A stretch of 64,000 bases of DNA from Modestobacter lapidis (GTDB lineage Bacteria > Actinomycetota > Actinomycetes > Mycobacteriales > Geodermatophilaceae): positions 1 to 64,000 of the forward strand of contig JABAKE010000009.1 of the NCBI GenBank assembly GCA_019779905.1, read 5' to 3'. Within the stretch, counting starts at the first letter, position 1, and each line of letters begins with the position of its first letter. Positions 24,355-33,189 of this stretch are shown in pieces. A program made the translations under genes and the position numbers. The notes beneath the pieces are model-generated. The model worked only from the letters and a program-made list of their open reading frames with translations, had not been told where the DNA came from and did not search any database.

Positions 24355-27321
24355 GTGGCCATGCGGCCCCCTGTGCCGGTGCCGACGCTGTCCCGGCGCG
24401 CGAGGACGGTCATCGGCATCGCTGCCGTGCTGCTCGTGCTGTTCACCGTCATCGGCACCTTGACCAACGTCTACGTCGACTACCTGTGGTTCGACGAGAC
24501 CGGCTTCACCGAGGTCTTCTGGACCGAGGTGCAGACCCGTGCGCTGCTGTTCGCCGTTGCCGGCGTCGCGACCGGAGGGCTCACCGCACTGGCGGTGTAC
24601 CTGGCCTACCGGTTCCGCCCGACGTTCCGGCCGATGTCGCTGGAGCAGCAGAACCTGGAGCGCTACCGGCAGTCGCTGGAGCCCCGCCGCAAGGCGGTGA
24701 TCACCGCGATCGGCGTGGTGCTCGGGCTGTTCGCCGGGTTCACCGCCCAGGCCAGCTGGCAGACCTGGCTGACCTTCCGCAACTCCACCGACTTCGGCCG
24801 GGTCGACCCCGAGTTCGGCAAGGACATCTCGTTCTTCGTCTTCGACTACCCCTTCTACCGGCTGGCGCTGGGCTTCGCGTTCGCGATCGTGCTGTTGGCA
24901 CTGATCGGTTCGCTGCTGACCCACTACGTGTTCGGTGGGCTGCGCCTGCAGACCCCCGGGCAGAAGCTGACCTCGGCGGCCCGGGTGCAGCTGTCGGTGC
25001 TCGTGGGCCTGTTCGTGGCGCTCAAGGCGGTTGGCTACTGGCTGGACCGGTACGGCCTGGTCTACTCCGACCGGGGTGCTGTGTTCACCGGCGCCTCGTA
25101 CACCGACGTCAACGCCCTCCTCCCGGCGAAGAACATCCTGGTGTTCGTGGCGGCGATCTGTGCGATCGCCTTCTTCGCCAACATCCTGGTCCGCAACACC
25201 CTGCTGCCGGCCGCCGCGCTGGTGCTGCTGCTGCTGGCCAGCCTGGTGATCGGGGTGGCCTATCCCGCGATCGTGCAGCAGTTCGTGGTGAAGCCGAGCG
25301 CGAACGTCAAGGAGGCCGACTACATCGAGCGGGCCATCGGTTCGACGCTGGACGCCTACCGTCTGTCCGATGTCGAGTACGTGGACTACGCCGCGGACAC
25401 CACGGGCGACCAGGTCGACCCGGAGGAGGCGCTGACTGCCCTCCGCGCGGACACCGAGACGATCCCCAACGCGCGGTTGCTGGATCCCAACGTGTTGTCC
25501 GCGACCTTCACCGCCCGGCAGCAGATCCGCAACGTGTACGGCTTTCCGGAGAAGCTGGACATCGACCGCTATTCGATCGGCGACGAGGATGTCCGTGACT
25601 ACGTCGTGGCGGTGCGGGAGCTGGACAGCGCCGGGCTGTCGGAGAACCAGGACACCTGGATCAACCGGCACACCGTCTACACCCACGGCAACGGATTCGT
25701 CGCTGCGCCCGCCAACGAGGTGGTCGCCGGGCAGGAGGGCGGCGAGCCGAACTTCACCACCGGCGACCTGCCGACCCGGGGCAACATCCCGGTCGACCAG
25801 GCGCGCATCTACTACGGCGAGCTGATCGACAACTACTCCGTGGTGGGGGCGCCGGCGGGCAGCCAGCCACGGGAGTTCGACCAGCCGGAGGGCGGCTCGG
25901 AGGAAGGGCAGATCAACAACACCTACGACGGCGAGGGCGGTGTCGGGGTCGGCAGCTTCTTCCGGCAGCTGACCTACGCCATCCACTTCCGGGAGCGCAA
26001 CTTCTTGCTCTCCAGCGCGGTCAACGATGCCTCCAAGGTGCTCTACGTGCGTGATCCGCTGGATCGGGTGGAGAAGGTCGCGCCCTTCCTGGAGGTGGAC
26101 GGCGACCCGTACCCGGCAGTGCTCGACGGCCGCGTGACCTGGATCCTCGATGGTTACACGACGTCGGACTCCTACCCCTACGCCGAGCAGATGCAGCTCG
26201 GCGAGGTGGCGCAGGACTCCCTCACCGGAGCCGGTACGACGGCGTTGCCCAACGAGACGTTCAACTACATCCGCAACTCGGTGAAGGCCACGGTCGACGC
26301 CTACGACGGCACGGTCACGCTCTATGCCTGGGATGAGAGCGATCCGGTGCTCCGAACCTTCATGAAGGCGTTCCCCGGAACGGTCGAGCCCCGCAGTGCG
26401 ATGACCGAGGAACTCATCAGCCACGTGCGGTATCCCGAGGACCTGTTCAAGGTGCAGCGGGACATCCTCACCCGGTACCACGTGACCGACCCGGCCAACT
26501 TCTACGCCCAGAACGACCGGTGGGAGATCCCCGAGGACCCGACCCGGGACACCGACGAGGACCAGCCGCCCTACTACATCTTGGCGCAGCGTCCGGGTGA
26601 TGAGGAAGCCACCTTCCAGCTGACCAGCGCCCTGAACGCCTTCGACCGGGAGAACCTGTCGGCGTTCATCTCCGCCTCCAGTGCACCGCAGAGTTACGGC
26701 GAGATCCAGGTGTTGGTACTGCCGGGCAACACGCCGTACCGCGGCCCCCAGCAGGTGCAGCAGTCGTTCATCACCAACGACCTGGTGCGCCCGGATCTGA
26801 CGCTGTTCAACAGCCAGGAATCCGAGGCCGTGTTCGGGAACCTGCTCACCCTGCCGATCGGGGGGGACGGCCTGCTCTACGTCGAGCCGCTCTACGTCCA
26901 GGGCACGGGGGAGAACTCGTTCCCCCTGCTGCAGAAGGTGCTGGTCAACTTCGGCGACCGGGTCGGCTACGCCGATACGCTGTCCGAGGCGCTGGACCAG
27001 GTATTCGGGGCCGGGGCCGGGGATGTGGCGATCGACAACGAGGACACCGATGCCGGGGACGGCGTGGACGAGCCGGTCCCCGCGCCGGATCCGGAGGAGC
27101 CGATCGATACGCCGGCGCCACCGGCAGCCGGGGGCGGCGACAACGGGACGACGCCGGAACTGGCTGATGCGGCGGCGGACATCAAGGCGGCGCTGCAGGC
27201 GCTCGCGGACGCGCAGGCGGGCGGAGACTTCGCCGGCATCGGCCAGGCCCAGGAGGATCTCGCAGCGGCCATCGCGGCCTGGCAGGCGGCGGGGGGCGGT
27301 GCGGCCCAGCCCCCGGGCTGA
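24355..27321 (+). CDS. UPF0182 family membrane protein
   Basis: 988 residues. About seven hydrophobic helices lie in the first 320 residues (starting TVIGIAAVLLVLFTVIGTL), followed by a large exported domain and an acidic, Pro/Ala-rich C-terminus ending in a predicted helical hairpin. Family motifs include NVYVDYLWFDETGFTEVFWT, NSTDFGRVDPEFGKDISFF and YVEPLYVQ. Homologous to Rv3193c. GTG 24355 has GAGGAG seven bases upstream, better spaced than ATG 24361. Function is unknown in the family. The 195-bp leader contains an 11-bp inverted repeat (24236-24246 and 24325-24335). Confidence 0.93.
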   Translation: MAMRPPVPVPTLSRRARTVIGIAAVLLVLFTVIGTLTNVYVDYLWFDETGFTEVFWTEVQTRALLFAVAGVATGGLTALAVYLAYRFRPTFRPMSLEQQNLERYRQSLEPRRKAVITAIGVVLGLFAGFTAQASWQTWLTFRNSTDFGRVDPEFGKDISFFVFDYPFYRLALGFAFAIVLLALIGSLLTHYVFGGLRLQTPGQKLTSAARVQLSVLVGLFVALKAVGYWLDRYGLVYSDRGAVFTGASYTDVNALLPAKNILVFVAAICAIAFFANILVRNTLLPAAALVLLLLASLVIGVAYPAIVQQFVVKPSANVKEADYIERAIGSTLDAYRLSDVEYVDYAADTTGDQVDPEEALTALRADTETIPNARLLDPNVLSATFTARQQIRNVYGFPEKLDIDRYSIGDEDVRDYVVAVRELDSAGLSENQDTWINRHTVYTHGNGFVAAPANEVVAGQEGGEPNFTTGDLPTRGNIPVDQARIYYGELIDNYSVVGAPAGSQPREFDQPEGGSEEGQINNTYDGEGGVGVGSFFRQLTYAIHFRERNFLLSSAVNDASKVLYVRDPLDRVEKVAPFLEVDGDPYPAVLDGRVTWILDGYTTSDSYPYAEQMQLGEVAQDSLTGAGTTALPNETFNYIRNSVKATVDAYDGTVTLYAWDESDPVLRTFMKAFPGTVEPRSAMTEELISHVRYPEDLFKVQRDILTRYHVTDPANFYAQNDRWEIPEDPTRDTDEDQPPYYILAQRPGDEEATFQLTSALNAFDRENLSAFISASSAPQSYGEIQVLVLPGNTPYRGPQQVQQSFITNDLVRPDLTLFNSQESEAVFGNLLTLPIGGDGLLYVEPLYVQGTGENSFPLLQKVLVNFGDRVGYADTLSEALDQVFGAGAGDVAIDNEDTDAGDGVDEPVPAPDPEEPIDTPAPPAAGGGDNGTTPELADAAADIKAALQALADAQAGGDFAGIGQAQEDLAAAIAAWQAAGGGAAQPPG

Positions 27322-27326
27322 GCCGG

Positions 27327-27360
27327 CCGGCACCGGCGCCCTGCGGGGCGCCGGTGCCGG
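27327..27360 (+). terminator. Terminator after the UPF0182 gene
   Basis: A perfect 14-bp GC stem (27327-27340 with 27347-27360) and a six-base loop begin six bases after the stop codon. Confidence 0.75.
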
Positions 27361-27418
27361 ACTCCCGCAGGCCCCCACGCGCGCCCCGCGCGGACCCGTG
27401 TATGGTTGGTCTTACCGA

Positions 27419-27492
27419 CGCGGGGTGGAGCAGCTCGGTAGCTCGCTGGGCTCATAACCCAGAGGTCGCAGGTTCAAATCCTGCCCCCGCTA
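27419..27492 (+). tRNA. Initiator tRNA-fMet(CAT), copy 1
   Basis: 74 nt. The anticodon loop is CTCATAA and the anticodon stem ends in GGG/CCC pairs, an initiator hallmark. C1 is opposite U72, so the first acceptor pair is open, the other initiator hallmark. The T stem is GCAGG/CCTGC. CCA is not encoded. Confidence 0.97.
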
Positions 27493-27498
27493 CAGATC

Positions 27499-27538
27499 GA
27501 CAGCGGCCCGGTCACCGACAGGTGACCGGGCCGCTGTC
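27499..27538 (+). terminator. Terminator of tRNA-fMet copy 1
   Basis: A perfect 18-bp stem (27499-27516 with 27521-27538), loop GACA, starting seven bases after the tRNA and followed by GTGTTC. Confidence 0.85.
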
Positions 27539-27640
27539 GTGTTCGGCCCGAAGTCGTCGGGCGCCCTGGAGCAGGCGCGTGCACCCCGGCAGACCCTCCC
27601 GCGCGGCCCGCGCGGACCCGTGTATGGTTGGTCTTACCGA

Positions 27641-27714
27641 CGCGGGGTGGAGCAGCTCGGTAGCTCGCTGGGCTCATAACCCAGAGGTCACAGGTTCAAA
27701 TCCTGTCCCCGCTA
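27641..27714 (+). tRNA. Initiator tRNA-fMet(CAT), copy 2
   Basis: Identical to copy 1 except for ACAGG/CCTGT in the T stem, a compensatory change that keeps pairing. GGG/CCC anticodon stem pairs and the C1-U72 mismatch are retained, so both genes should be functional. CCA is not encoded. Confidence 0.97.
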
Positions 27715-27722
27715 CTCAGGGA

Positions 27723-27751
27723 GGGCCCGGTCACCAGTGGTGACCGGGCCC
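27723..27751 (+). terminator. Terminator of tRNA-fMet copy 2
   Basis: GGGCCCGGTCACC-AGT-GGTGACCGGGCCC forms a perfect 13-bp stem followed by TTCGTCTGTT. Confidence 0.85.
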
Positions 27752-27812
27752 TTCGTCTGTTGCCTGCCGGTAGCGCCGGCGGGCAGGTGCGTGCGGCGAC
27801 AGGAGACACCAC

Positions 27813-28949
27813 GTGCAGTCGGAAGGTGCCGGGCAGGGCTGGCCGGGCCGGGTGACCGAGCGGACGCTGGCCGACGGTCGCCCCGTTCTCTACTTCGACG
27901 ACCGGGCGACGCCGGGTGAGGTGCACGCCGCGCCCGACACCCGGGCGTTGCCCGAGGCGCCGCACGCGGGGGAGGTCCGCTTCGACGTGCTCACCGGCGA
28001 GTGGGTGACCATCGCCGGGCACCGGATGAACCGCACCTTCCTGCCCAGCCAGGCCGACTGCCCCCTGTGTCCCACCCGGGACCCGGCGCACCCGAGCGAG
28101 GTCCCCGACAGCGACTACGACGTCGCCGTCTTCGCCAACCGCTTCCCGAGCCTGGCGCCGCTGACCGTGGGCCCCGCCGCCGAGGGACGGCCCGCGACGC
28201 TGGGACCGCCGGACCGCCCCGCTCACGGGCACTGCGACGTCGTGGTCTTCTCCAGTGACCACGCGGCCTCGGTCGTCGAGCTACCGGCCGAGCGGATGCG
28301 CACCGTCGTCGAGGCCTGGGCGCAGCGGACAGCGACGCACTCGGCCGACCCCCGGGTGGCGCAGGTCTTCGTCTTCGAGAACCGCGGCCAGGAGATCGGC
28401 GTGACCCTGACCCACCCGCACGGGCAGGTCTACGCCTATCCGTTCGTGCCGCCGCGGTCCGCGCAGCTGGTCGAGCAGGCCCGCAAGCACCGGCGGGCCA
28501 CCGGCGGAGATCTGCTGCGGGACGTGCTCGCCGCTGAGCGGGCCGAGGGCCGGCGGGTGGTGCTGCGCGGTGAGCACTTCACCGCCTACGTGCCGCGCGC
28601 GGCCCGCTGGCCGGTCGAGGTGCACCTCGCCCCGCATCGGGACGTGCCCGACCTCGCCGCGCTGGGCGACGCGGAGCGGGCGGAGCTGGCGGTCGTCTAC
28701 CAGGAGCTGCTGCGCCGGGTGGACCGCTTCCACCCCGGGGTCGAGCAGGCGCCCTACATCGCCGGCTGGCACCAGGCCCCCACCGGCCCGGACCGCGAGC
28801 TCGGCCGGCTGCACCTGCAGCTGTTCTCGCTCCTGCGCGCACCGGGCAAGCTGAAGTACCTGGCCGGCTCCGAGTCGGGCATGGGCGCCTGGATCAACGA
28901 CACCACGCCGGAGCGGATCGCCGACCGGCTGCGCGAGGTGGCGTCGTGA
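27813..28949 (+). CDS. galT: Galactose-1-phosphate uridylyltransferase
   Basis: 378 residues. The catalytic HPH triad is in LTHPHGQVYAYPF, and the CPLC zinc ligands and EVRFDVLTGEWVTIAGHRMNR N-terminal region are typical. It exchanges UMP between UDP-glucose and galactose-1-phosphate in the Leloir pathway. GTG 27813 has AGGAGA ten bases upstream. GTGA overlap with galK indicates translational coupling. No galE or regulator is adjacent. Confidence 0.95.
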   Translation: MQSEGAGQGWPGRVTERTLADGRPVLYFDDRATPGEVHAAPDTRALPEAPHAGEVRFDVLTGEWVTIAGHRMNRTFLPSQADCPLCPTRDPAHPSEVPDSDYDVAVFANRFPSLAPLTVGPAAEGRPATLGPPDRPAHGHCDVVVFSSDHAASVVELPAERMRTVVEAWAQRTATHSADPRVAQVFVFENRGQEIGVTLTHPHGQVYAYPFVPPRSAQLVEQARKHRRATGGDLLRDVLAAERAEGRRVVLRGEHFTAYVPRAARWPVEVHLAPHRDVPDLAALGDAERAELAVVYQELLRRVDRFHPGVEQAPYIAGWHQAPTGPDRELGRLHLQLFSLLRAPGKLKYLAGSESGMGAWINDTTPERIADRLREVAS

Positions 28950-30136
28950 GCGGAGCGTTCCGCGAGCGCGAACCAGAGGGCGTCGTGAGTCCGGCGGAAC
29001 GGGCGGCCGCCGAGCTCGCGGCCACCTGGTCGGTCGGGCCGGACGGCGTCTGGGCCGCCCCCGGCCGGGTCAACCTGATCGGCGAGCACGTCGACTACAA
29101 CGGCGGCCGCTGCCTGCCGATGGCGCTGACCCGGGTGACCGCCGCAGCGGTCCGGCGCCGGAACGACGACCGGGTGCGGTTGAGCAGCGACGCCCCGGAG
29201 GCCGCGCCGTTCGAGGGCCGGCTGACCGAGCTGGGCCCAGGGGCGGTCGACGGCTGGGCGGCCTACGTCGCCGGCACCCTGTGGGCGCTGCGCGAGGCGG
29301 GCGTCGACGTGCCCGGGATGGACGTCGCCGTCGCCAGTGACGTGCCGGTGGGTGCCGGGCTGTCGAGTTCGGCCGCCCTGGAGTGCGCGGTCGCGCTGGC
29401 GGCCGCCGGGCTCGCCGGCCGCACCGACGACCCGCAGCTGCGCCACCAGGTGGTCCAGGCCGCGATCAGGGCGGAGAACGAGGTGGTCGGAGCCGGCACC
29501 GGCGGGATGGACCAGACGGTCGCCATGCTGGCCGAGGAGGGGGCAGCCCTGCTCATCGACACCCGCGACTTCAGCACCGCGCCGGTTCGGCTCCGGCTGG
29601 CGGACGCCGGGCTGGTGCTGGTCGTGATCGACACCCGGGTCACGCACACGCTCGCCGACGGGCAGTACGCGCAGCGTCGCCGCGACTGCGAGCAGGCCGC
29701 CCGCGAGCTGGGATTGGCGCAGCTGGGCGAGGCGACGGCGGACGACCTCGAGCGGCTGACCGACCCGCGGCTGCGAGCCCGCGCCCGGCACGTGGTCGGC
29801 GAGATCGGCCGCGTCGACCGGGTGGTCGAGCTGGTGGCCGCCGGGCGGATGGCCGAGATCGGGCCGCTGCTCGACGCCTCGCACGCCTCGCTGCGCGACG
29901 ACTACGAGGTCTCCGCCGTGGAGTTGGACACCGTCGTGGCGGCGGCCACCGGCGCCGGCGCCCTCGGCGCGCGGATGACCGGCGGCGGGTTCGGCGGCTC
30001 GGCGATCGCCCTGGTGCCCGAAGCGGTCGTGGCCGACGTCGAGCGCGCCGTCGTCGACGCCTGTGCCCGGCGGGGGCTGACCACCCCGGCCACGCTGGTG
30101 GTCACCTCGGGCGGGGCGGCCCGCCGGCTCTCCTGA
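28946..30136 (+). CDS. galK: Galactokinase
   Basis: 396 residues, GHMP kinase family. The galactokinase signature GRVNLIGEHVDYNGG is at about 44-58, the ATP loop is VPVGAGLSSSAALE, and the third motif is MTGGGFGGSAIAL. It phosphorylates galactose at C1, feeding GalT. The N-terminal 25 residues are acidic and variable; GTG codons at 28946 and 28984 are both possible, and the overlap with galT favours the first. Confidence 0.95.
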   Translation: MSGAFREREPEGVVSPAERAAAELAATWSVGPDGVWAAPGRVNLIGEHVDYNGGRCLPMALTRVTAAAVRRRNDDRVRLSSDAPEAAPFEGRLTELGPGAVDGWAAYVAGTLWALREAGVDVPGMDVAVASDVPVGAGLSSSAALECAVALAAAGLAGRTDDPQLRHQVVQAAIRAENEVVGAGTGGMDQTVAMLAEEGAALLIDTRDFSTAPVRLRLADAGLVLVVIDTRVTHTLADGQYAQRRRDCEQAARELGLAQLGEATADDLERLTDPRLRARARHVVGEIGRVDRVVELVAAGRMAEIGPLLDASHASLRDDYEVSAVELDTVVAAATGAGALGARMTGGGFGGSAIALVPEAVVADVERAVVDACARRGLTTPATLVVTSGGAARRLS

Positions 30137-30191
30137 GCCGGCTCCCGGCCGGGTGGGAACACCCCTTACGGCCGGGCGGTTCGTCCGGTGC

Positions 30192-30479
30192 ATGGAGCCG
30201 ACCGTGACCGATGCCCCGGACAGCAGCCGCTACGAGATCCGGGACGGTGACCGCCTGCTCGGCGTGGCCGCCTACCGGCGTCGCGGCGATCAGGTGGTGT
30301 TCACCCACACCGAGGTCGACGGCACCGACGAGCGCTCCGGGCTGGGCAGCCGGCTGGTGCGGGCGGCGCTGGACGACGTGCGTGGCCATGGCCGGACCGT
30401 CGTCCCGGAGTGCTCGTTCGTGGCCGGCTGGATCGAGCGGCACCCCGAGTACGAGGACCTGGTCGCCACCCCGGCCTGA
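30192..30479 (+). CDS. Small GNAT-like N-acetyltransferase (NATD1 type)
   Basis: 95 residues of the minimal acetyltransferase family PF14542. The acetyl-CoA region is TDERSGLGSRLVRAALDDVRGHG, and the ending VVPECSFVAGWIERHPEYEDL is the family hallmark. Substrate unknown. The start is ATG 30192; GTG 30204 is possible, and no clear ribosome site separates them. It follows galK by 55 bp and converges on the VOC gene. Confidence 0.87.
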   Translation: MEPTVTDAPDSSRYEIRDGDRLLGVAAYRRRGDQVVFTHTEVDGTDERSGLGSRLVRAALDDVRGHGRTVVPECSFVAGWIERHPEYEDLVATPA

Positions 30480-30480
30480 C

Positions 30481-30540
30481 GGCCCCCCTGCAGGGTCCCG
30501 CCGCGAGCGTGCGAGTGGCGGGGGGCAGGGGGGTCCTCTT
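30481..30540. repeat. Dispersed GC-rich palindrome, copy 1
   Basis: Sits exactly between the stops of the convergent GNAT and VOC genes. Outer arms (GGCCCCCCTGCAGGG and its near complement) flank the family core with GCGAGCGTGCGAG. Likely acts as a bidirectional terminator. Confidence 0.85.
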
Positions 30541-31044
30541 TCAGAGCACCTGTTCCCCGTACATCTCACCCAGCGGGTCGGCGATCAGCTCGATGCGCGC
30601 GCCGTCCGGGTCGCGGAAGTACACCGAGACGCCGCTGTGCACGACGTGCTCGACGCCGGCGGCGGTGAGTGACTCGACCAGCCGGCCCCAGCGTTCGGGC
30701 TCGACGCTGATCGCGACGTGGTGCAGGCCGCCGAGCACCTCGGCGTACGGGCCGACGTCCAGCCCCGGGAAGTCGAAGAACGCCAGCAGGTTGCCGTTCC
30801 CGATGTCGAAGAAGAAGTGCGAGGAGCCCGGATAGTCGCGGTTCTCGATCAGCTCGGTGAGCGGGAAGCCGAGAACGTCCTGGTAGAAGGCGATCGTGGC
30901 CTCGACGTCGCTGCTGATCAACGCCGTGTGGTGCAGCCCGCGGGCGCTCGAGGCCGGGCGCTCGCCGGCCGGGCGCAGGTGGCGCTCCCGGATCCGGGAG
31001 CGTGCGGCCGCTGTGGGGTCGGGCGGGGTGGTCGCGTTGCTCAT
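30541..31044 (-). CDS. VOC (glyoxalase/dioxygenase superfamily) protein
   Basis: 167 residues with two beta-alpha-beta-beta-beta halves. LHHTALISSDVEATIAFYQDVLGF provides a metal His, and GLHHVAISVEP the second half His; DPDGARIELI supplies the ligand Glu at the end. This resembles catechol-dioxygenase-like and fosfomycin/glyoxalase-fold proteins, with no evidence for a particular substrate. The first 35 residues are a charged extension. GAGGAGG precedes ATG 31044. Confidence 0.87.
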   Translation of the reverse strand: MSNATTPPDPTAAARSRIRERHLRPAGERPASSARGLHHTALISSDVEATIAFYQDVLGFPLTELIENRDYPGSSHFFFDIGNGNLLAFFDFPGLDVGPYAEVLGGLHHVAISVEPERWGRLVESLTAAGVEHVVHSGVSVYFRDPDGARIELIADPLGEMYGEQVL

Positions 31045-31168
31045 GCCGTCCTCCTCGGGGTGCTGCGCTCAGGGTGCCCGAGGTGACCGGCGCGCTGCTC
31101 GCCGGCCTCGACGAGCCGGCCCGCTGACACCCGGGGGTCTCCCCGGGCGCGGCTGACACAGTGGGCGC

Positions 31169-32038
31169 ATGCGCTTCCTGGTCGCCGGCTGGTTTTCCTT
31201 CGACGAGGTCATCGCGACCATCGGTGACGAGTTGGGCGCCGACGTCGTCAGCGGCTGGCTGACCGAGCTCGGGGTCGACTTCGACGTCGCCTGGGCGCCG
31301 TACCTGCAGCGCGGGGCGAACTGGCGCGACGTCGACCCGGGCCGCTACACCCATCTGGTCTTCGTCAGCGGCCCGCTGTTCGACTACGCCCTGATCCAGG
31401 AGCTGACCGAGACGTTCGCCGGCGCGCAACGCTGGGCGGTCAACGTCTCGGTCGTCGACGAGGTCGGGCGCGGGATGTTCCACCAGGTGTGGGAGCGGGA
31501 CGCCCGCGGGATCGCGCGGCCCGACCTGGCCGGCGGGACGACGACCCCCGACGTCCCGGTGGTGGCCGTCGCCTTCGCCCCGGCGCAGGAGGAGTACGGC
31601 GCGCGCAGCCAGGCGGGCCGGGTGCGCGAGGCGGTCGAGGGCTGGTTGCGGGTCCGGGCGCTGCCCTGGTTCGAGCTCGACATGGACCTCTACGACAAGC
31701 CCTACGACCGCTTCCCGGCGCAGGTGGAGGCGCTGGTCCGGCGGGCCGACGTGGTGGTGAGCATGCGGCTGCACGCGCTCGTGCTGGGCCTGGCGCACGG
31801 CGTTCCGGTCGTCGCCTGCGACGCGGTGGCCGGCGGGGCGAAGGTGACCGCCCAGGCGACGGCGCTGGGCTGGCCGTTGCGGCTCACGGCCGGCGAGATC
31901 GACCCGGCGTCGTTGGACGCGGCGCTCGAGCACGCGCTGTCCGGGACGCTGGGCGGGGAGATCGCCGAGGCGCAACGGCGGATGCGGGCCGGCAACGCCG
32001 AGGCCCGCGACTGGTTCACCCGGCAGCTGGGTCGCTGA
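31169..32038 (+). CDS. Polysaccharide pyruvyl transferase family protein
   Basis: 289 residues with a GT-B-like pattern. The decisive motif is VVSMRLHALVLGLAHGVPVVACD near 192-214, the PF04230 signature in which the Arg-Leu-His segment binds the donor. These enzymes add ketal-pyruvate to sugars of capsules or wall polymers. It converges on a family 2 glycosyltransferase, and the last 23 bases of the two genes overlap on opposite strands. The pairing supports a role in surface polysaccharide modification, but the acceptor is unknown. Confidence 0.78.
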   Translation: MRFLVAGWFSFDEVIATIGDELGADVVSGWLTELGVDFDVAWAPYLQRGANWRDVDPGRYTHLVFVSGPLFDYALIQELTETFAGAQRWAVNVSVVDEVGRGMFHQVWERDARGIARPDLAGGTTTPDVPVVAVAFAPAQEEYGARSQAGRVREAVEGWLRVRALPWFELDMDLYDKPYDRFPAQVEALVRRADVVVSMRLHALVLGLAHGVPVVACDAVAGGAKVTAQATALGWPLRLTAGEIDPASLDAALEHALSGTLGGEIAEAQRRMRAGNAEARDWFTRQLGR

Positions 32039-32891
32039 GCGGCCGCTGCGCGGTGGCGAACCGCTGCTCCAGCGCGGCGGGCACCGGGCGTCGGGCGCGC
32101 AGCGCCGAAGGCAGCCGGCGCAGCAGCCCGGCCAGCGCCGCCCGGCACGCCGGGTCGCGCGCCGCCCGCCGGGCCAGCTGCGCGGTGCCGGCCAGCGCCA
32201 CCGGCAGCGGGCGGCGCAGCCAGTCGACGAGCAGGTCGTTGCGGGTCTGCAGGGCCCAGCGCGCCGGGGTGGGCCGGTCCGGGCCGGCCGGGTCGTGCCA
32301 GGCCAGGATGTCGTCGGCGTGCACCAGCTGCCAGCCGGCGGCGGCCAGGTCCAGGGCGAGCAGGTGCTCCTCGCCGCCGAAGAAGAGCAGTGGCGAGAAT
32401 CCGCCGACGGCGAGGTAGCCGTCGCGGCGGACCACCGCGGCGAACGCCGGAAAGCTCAGCACGTCGGGGCCCGGGGCGCCGGGGGAGCGGCCGAGCACGG
32501 CCGCCCGGTGCTTGACCGAGACGGCGTCGAGCGCGCCGTCGGCGGCCAGCCGCACCTGCCCGACCACCACGGCGACCGCCGGATGGTCGTCGAGCAGGTC
32601 GGCGGCCCGGTCCAGCGCGCCAGGGTCCCACCAGGAGTCGTCGTCGGCGAACGCCACGTAGGGCGTGCCCGCGTGCCGGACGCCGTCGGTGCGGGCGACC
32701 GCGCCGACGTTGGCCGACAGCTCGAGGACGTCGACCCGCGGGTGCCGTTCGCGCACCGCGGCCGCCGTGCCGTCGGTGGAGCCGTTGTCGACCACGACCA
32801 CCGGGTGGCTGCCGTCGTCGAGCCGGGCCAGCGAGCGGAGCAGTGACGCGCGCCGGTCGCGAGTGGCGATGACGGTGCTGATGCGGGGCAC
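32016..32891 (-). CDS. Glycosyltransferase family 2
   Basis: 291 residues. GT-A fold with ISTVIATRDRRASLLRSLARL at the N-terminus, VVDNGSTDGT, the metal-binding FADDDSWWDPGAL and a GGEEHLLALDLAAAGWQ region containing the likely base. No membrane helix is visible, so it is cytosolic or peripheral. The basic C-terminus may contact membrane. It overlaps the convergent pyruvyl transferase-like gene by 23 bp at their 3' ends. Confidence 0.87.
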   Translation of the reverse strand: MPRISTVIATRDRRASLLRSLARLDDGSHPVVVVDNGSTDGTAAAVRERHPRVDVLELSANVGAVARTDGVRHAGTPYVAFADDDSWWDPGALDRAADLLDDHPAVAVVVGQVRLAADGALDAVSVKHRAAVLGRSPGAPGPDVLSFPAFAAVVRRDGYLAVGGFSPLLFFGGEEHLLALDLAAAGWQLVHADDILAWHDPAGPDRPTPARWALQTRNDLLVDWLRRPLPVALAGTAQLARRAARDPACRAALAGLLRRLPSALRARRPVPAALEQRFATAQRPLSDPAAG

Positions 32892-32912
32892 TCCGTAGGT
32901 CTACCCGAGGAG

Positions 32913-33182
32913 TCAGGCGGAGAGCGCGGCGCCCTCCGTCGGGGTGTGCAGCGCGGCGGCGAGACCGTCCAGCGGAAGGCCCAGCGCACCGGCGAGCGCG
33001 GCCACGGTGAAGAACGCCGGGGTCGGCACCCGGCCGGACTCGATCTTGCGCAGCGACTCCAGGCTCACCCCGGAGGCGGCCGCGACCTCCGCCGGGGGGC
33101 GGTTGCCGCGGGCCTCGCGCAGCAGGGCGCCCAGTCGGCGACCGCGCTCGCGTTCCTGGGGGCTGAGCGGCGGTCGCACCAT
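32913..33182 (-). CDS. XRE-family helix-turn-helix regulator
   Basis: 89 residues. After a basic N-terminus, LGALLREARGNRPPAEVAAASGVSLESLRKIESGRV forms a Cro/CI-type HTH, followed by the helical DGLAAAL region. Too short for a ligand-binding domain. The ATG lies 7 nt after TACTAT on the minus strand, and that -10 is inside a tandem 14-bp repeat, so autoregulation is likely. It diverges from map. Confidence 0.85.
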   Translation of the reverse strand: MVRPPLSPQERERGRRLGALLREARGNRPPAEVAAASGVSLESLRKIESGRVPTPAFFTVAALAGALGLPLDGLAAALHTPTEGAALSA

Positions 33183-33189
33183 GGGCGTG

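Larger units (their letters stand above)
27385..27714 (+). repeat. Segmental duplication carrying promoter and initiator tRNA
   Basis: The 108-bp block 27385-27492 recurs at 27607-27714 (offset 222 bp). It includes CGCGCGGACCCGTG, the -10-like TATGGT (27401-27406 and 27623-27628), the leader to the tRNA and the tRNA itself. The blocks differ mainly by a G-A/C-T compensatory pair in the T stem. Each copy has its own terminator, but the two terminators differ outside the shared GGCCCGGTCACC core. Confidence 0.9.

Noticed and set aside
24223-27378. A 1051-codon minus-strand frame opposite UPF0182
   Set aside because: Shadow of the UPF0182 gene; the plus strand has the ribosome site, membrane segments and family motifs.
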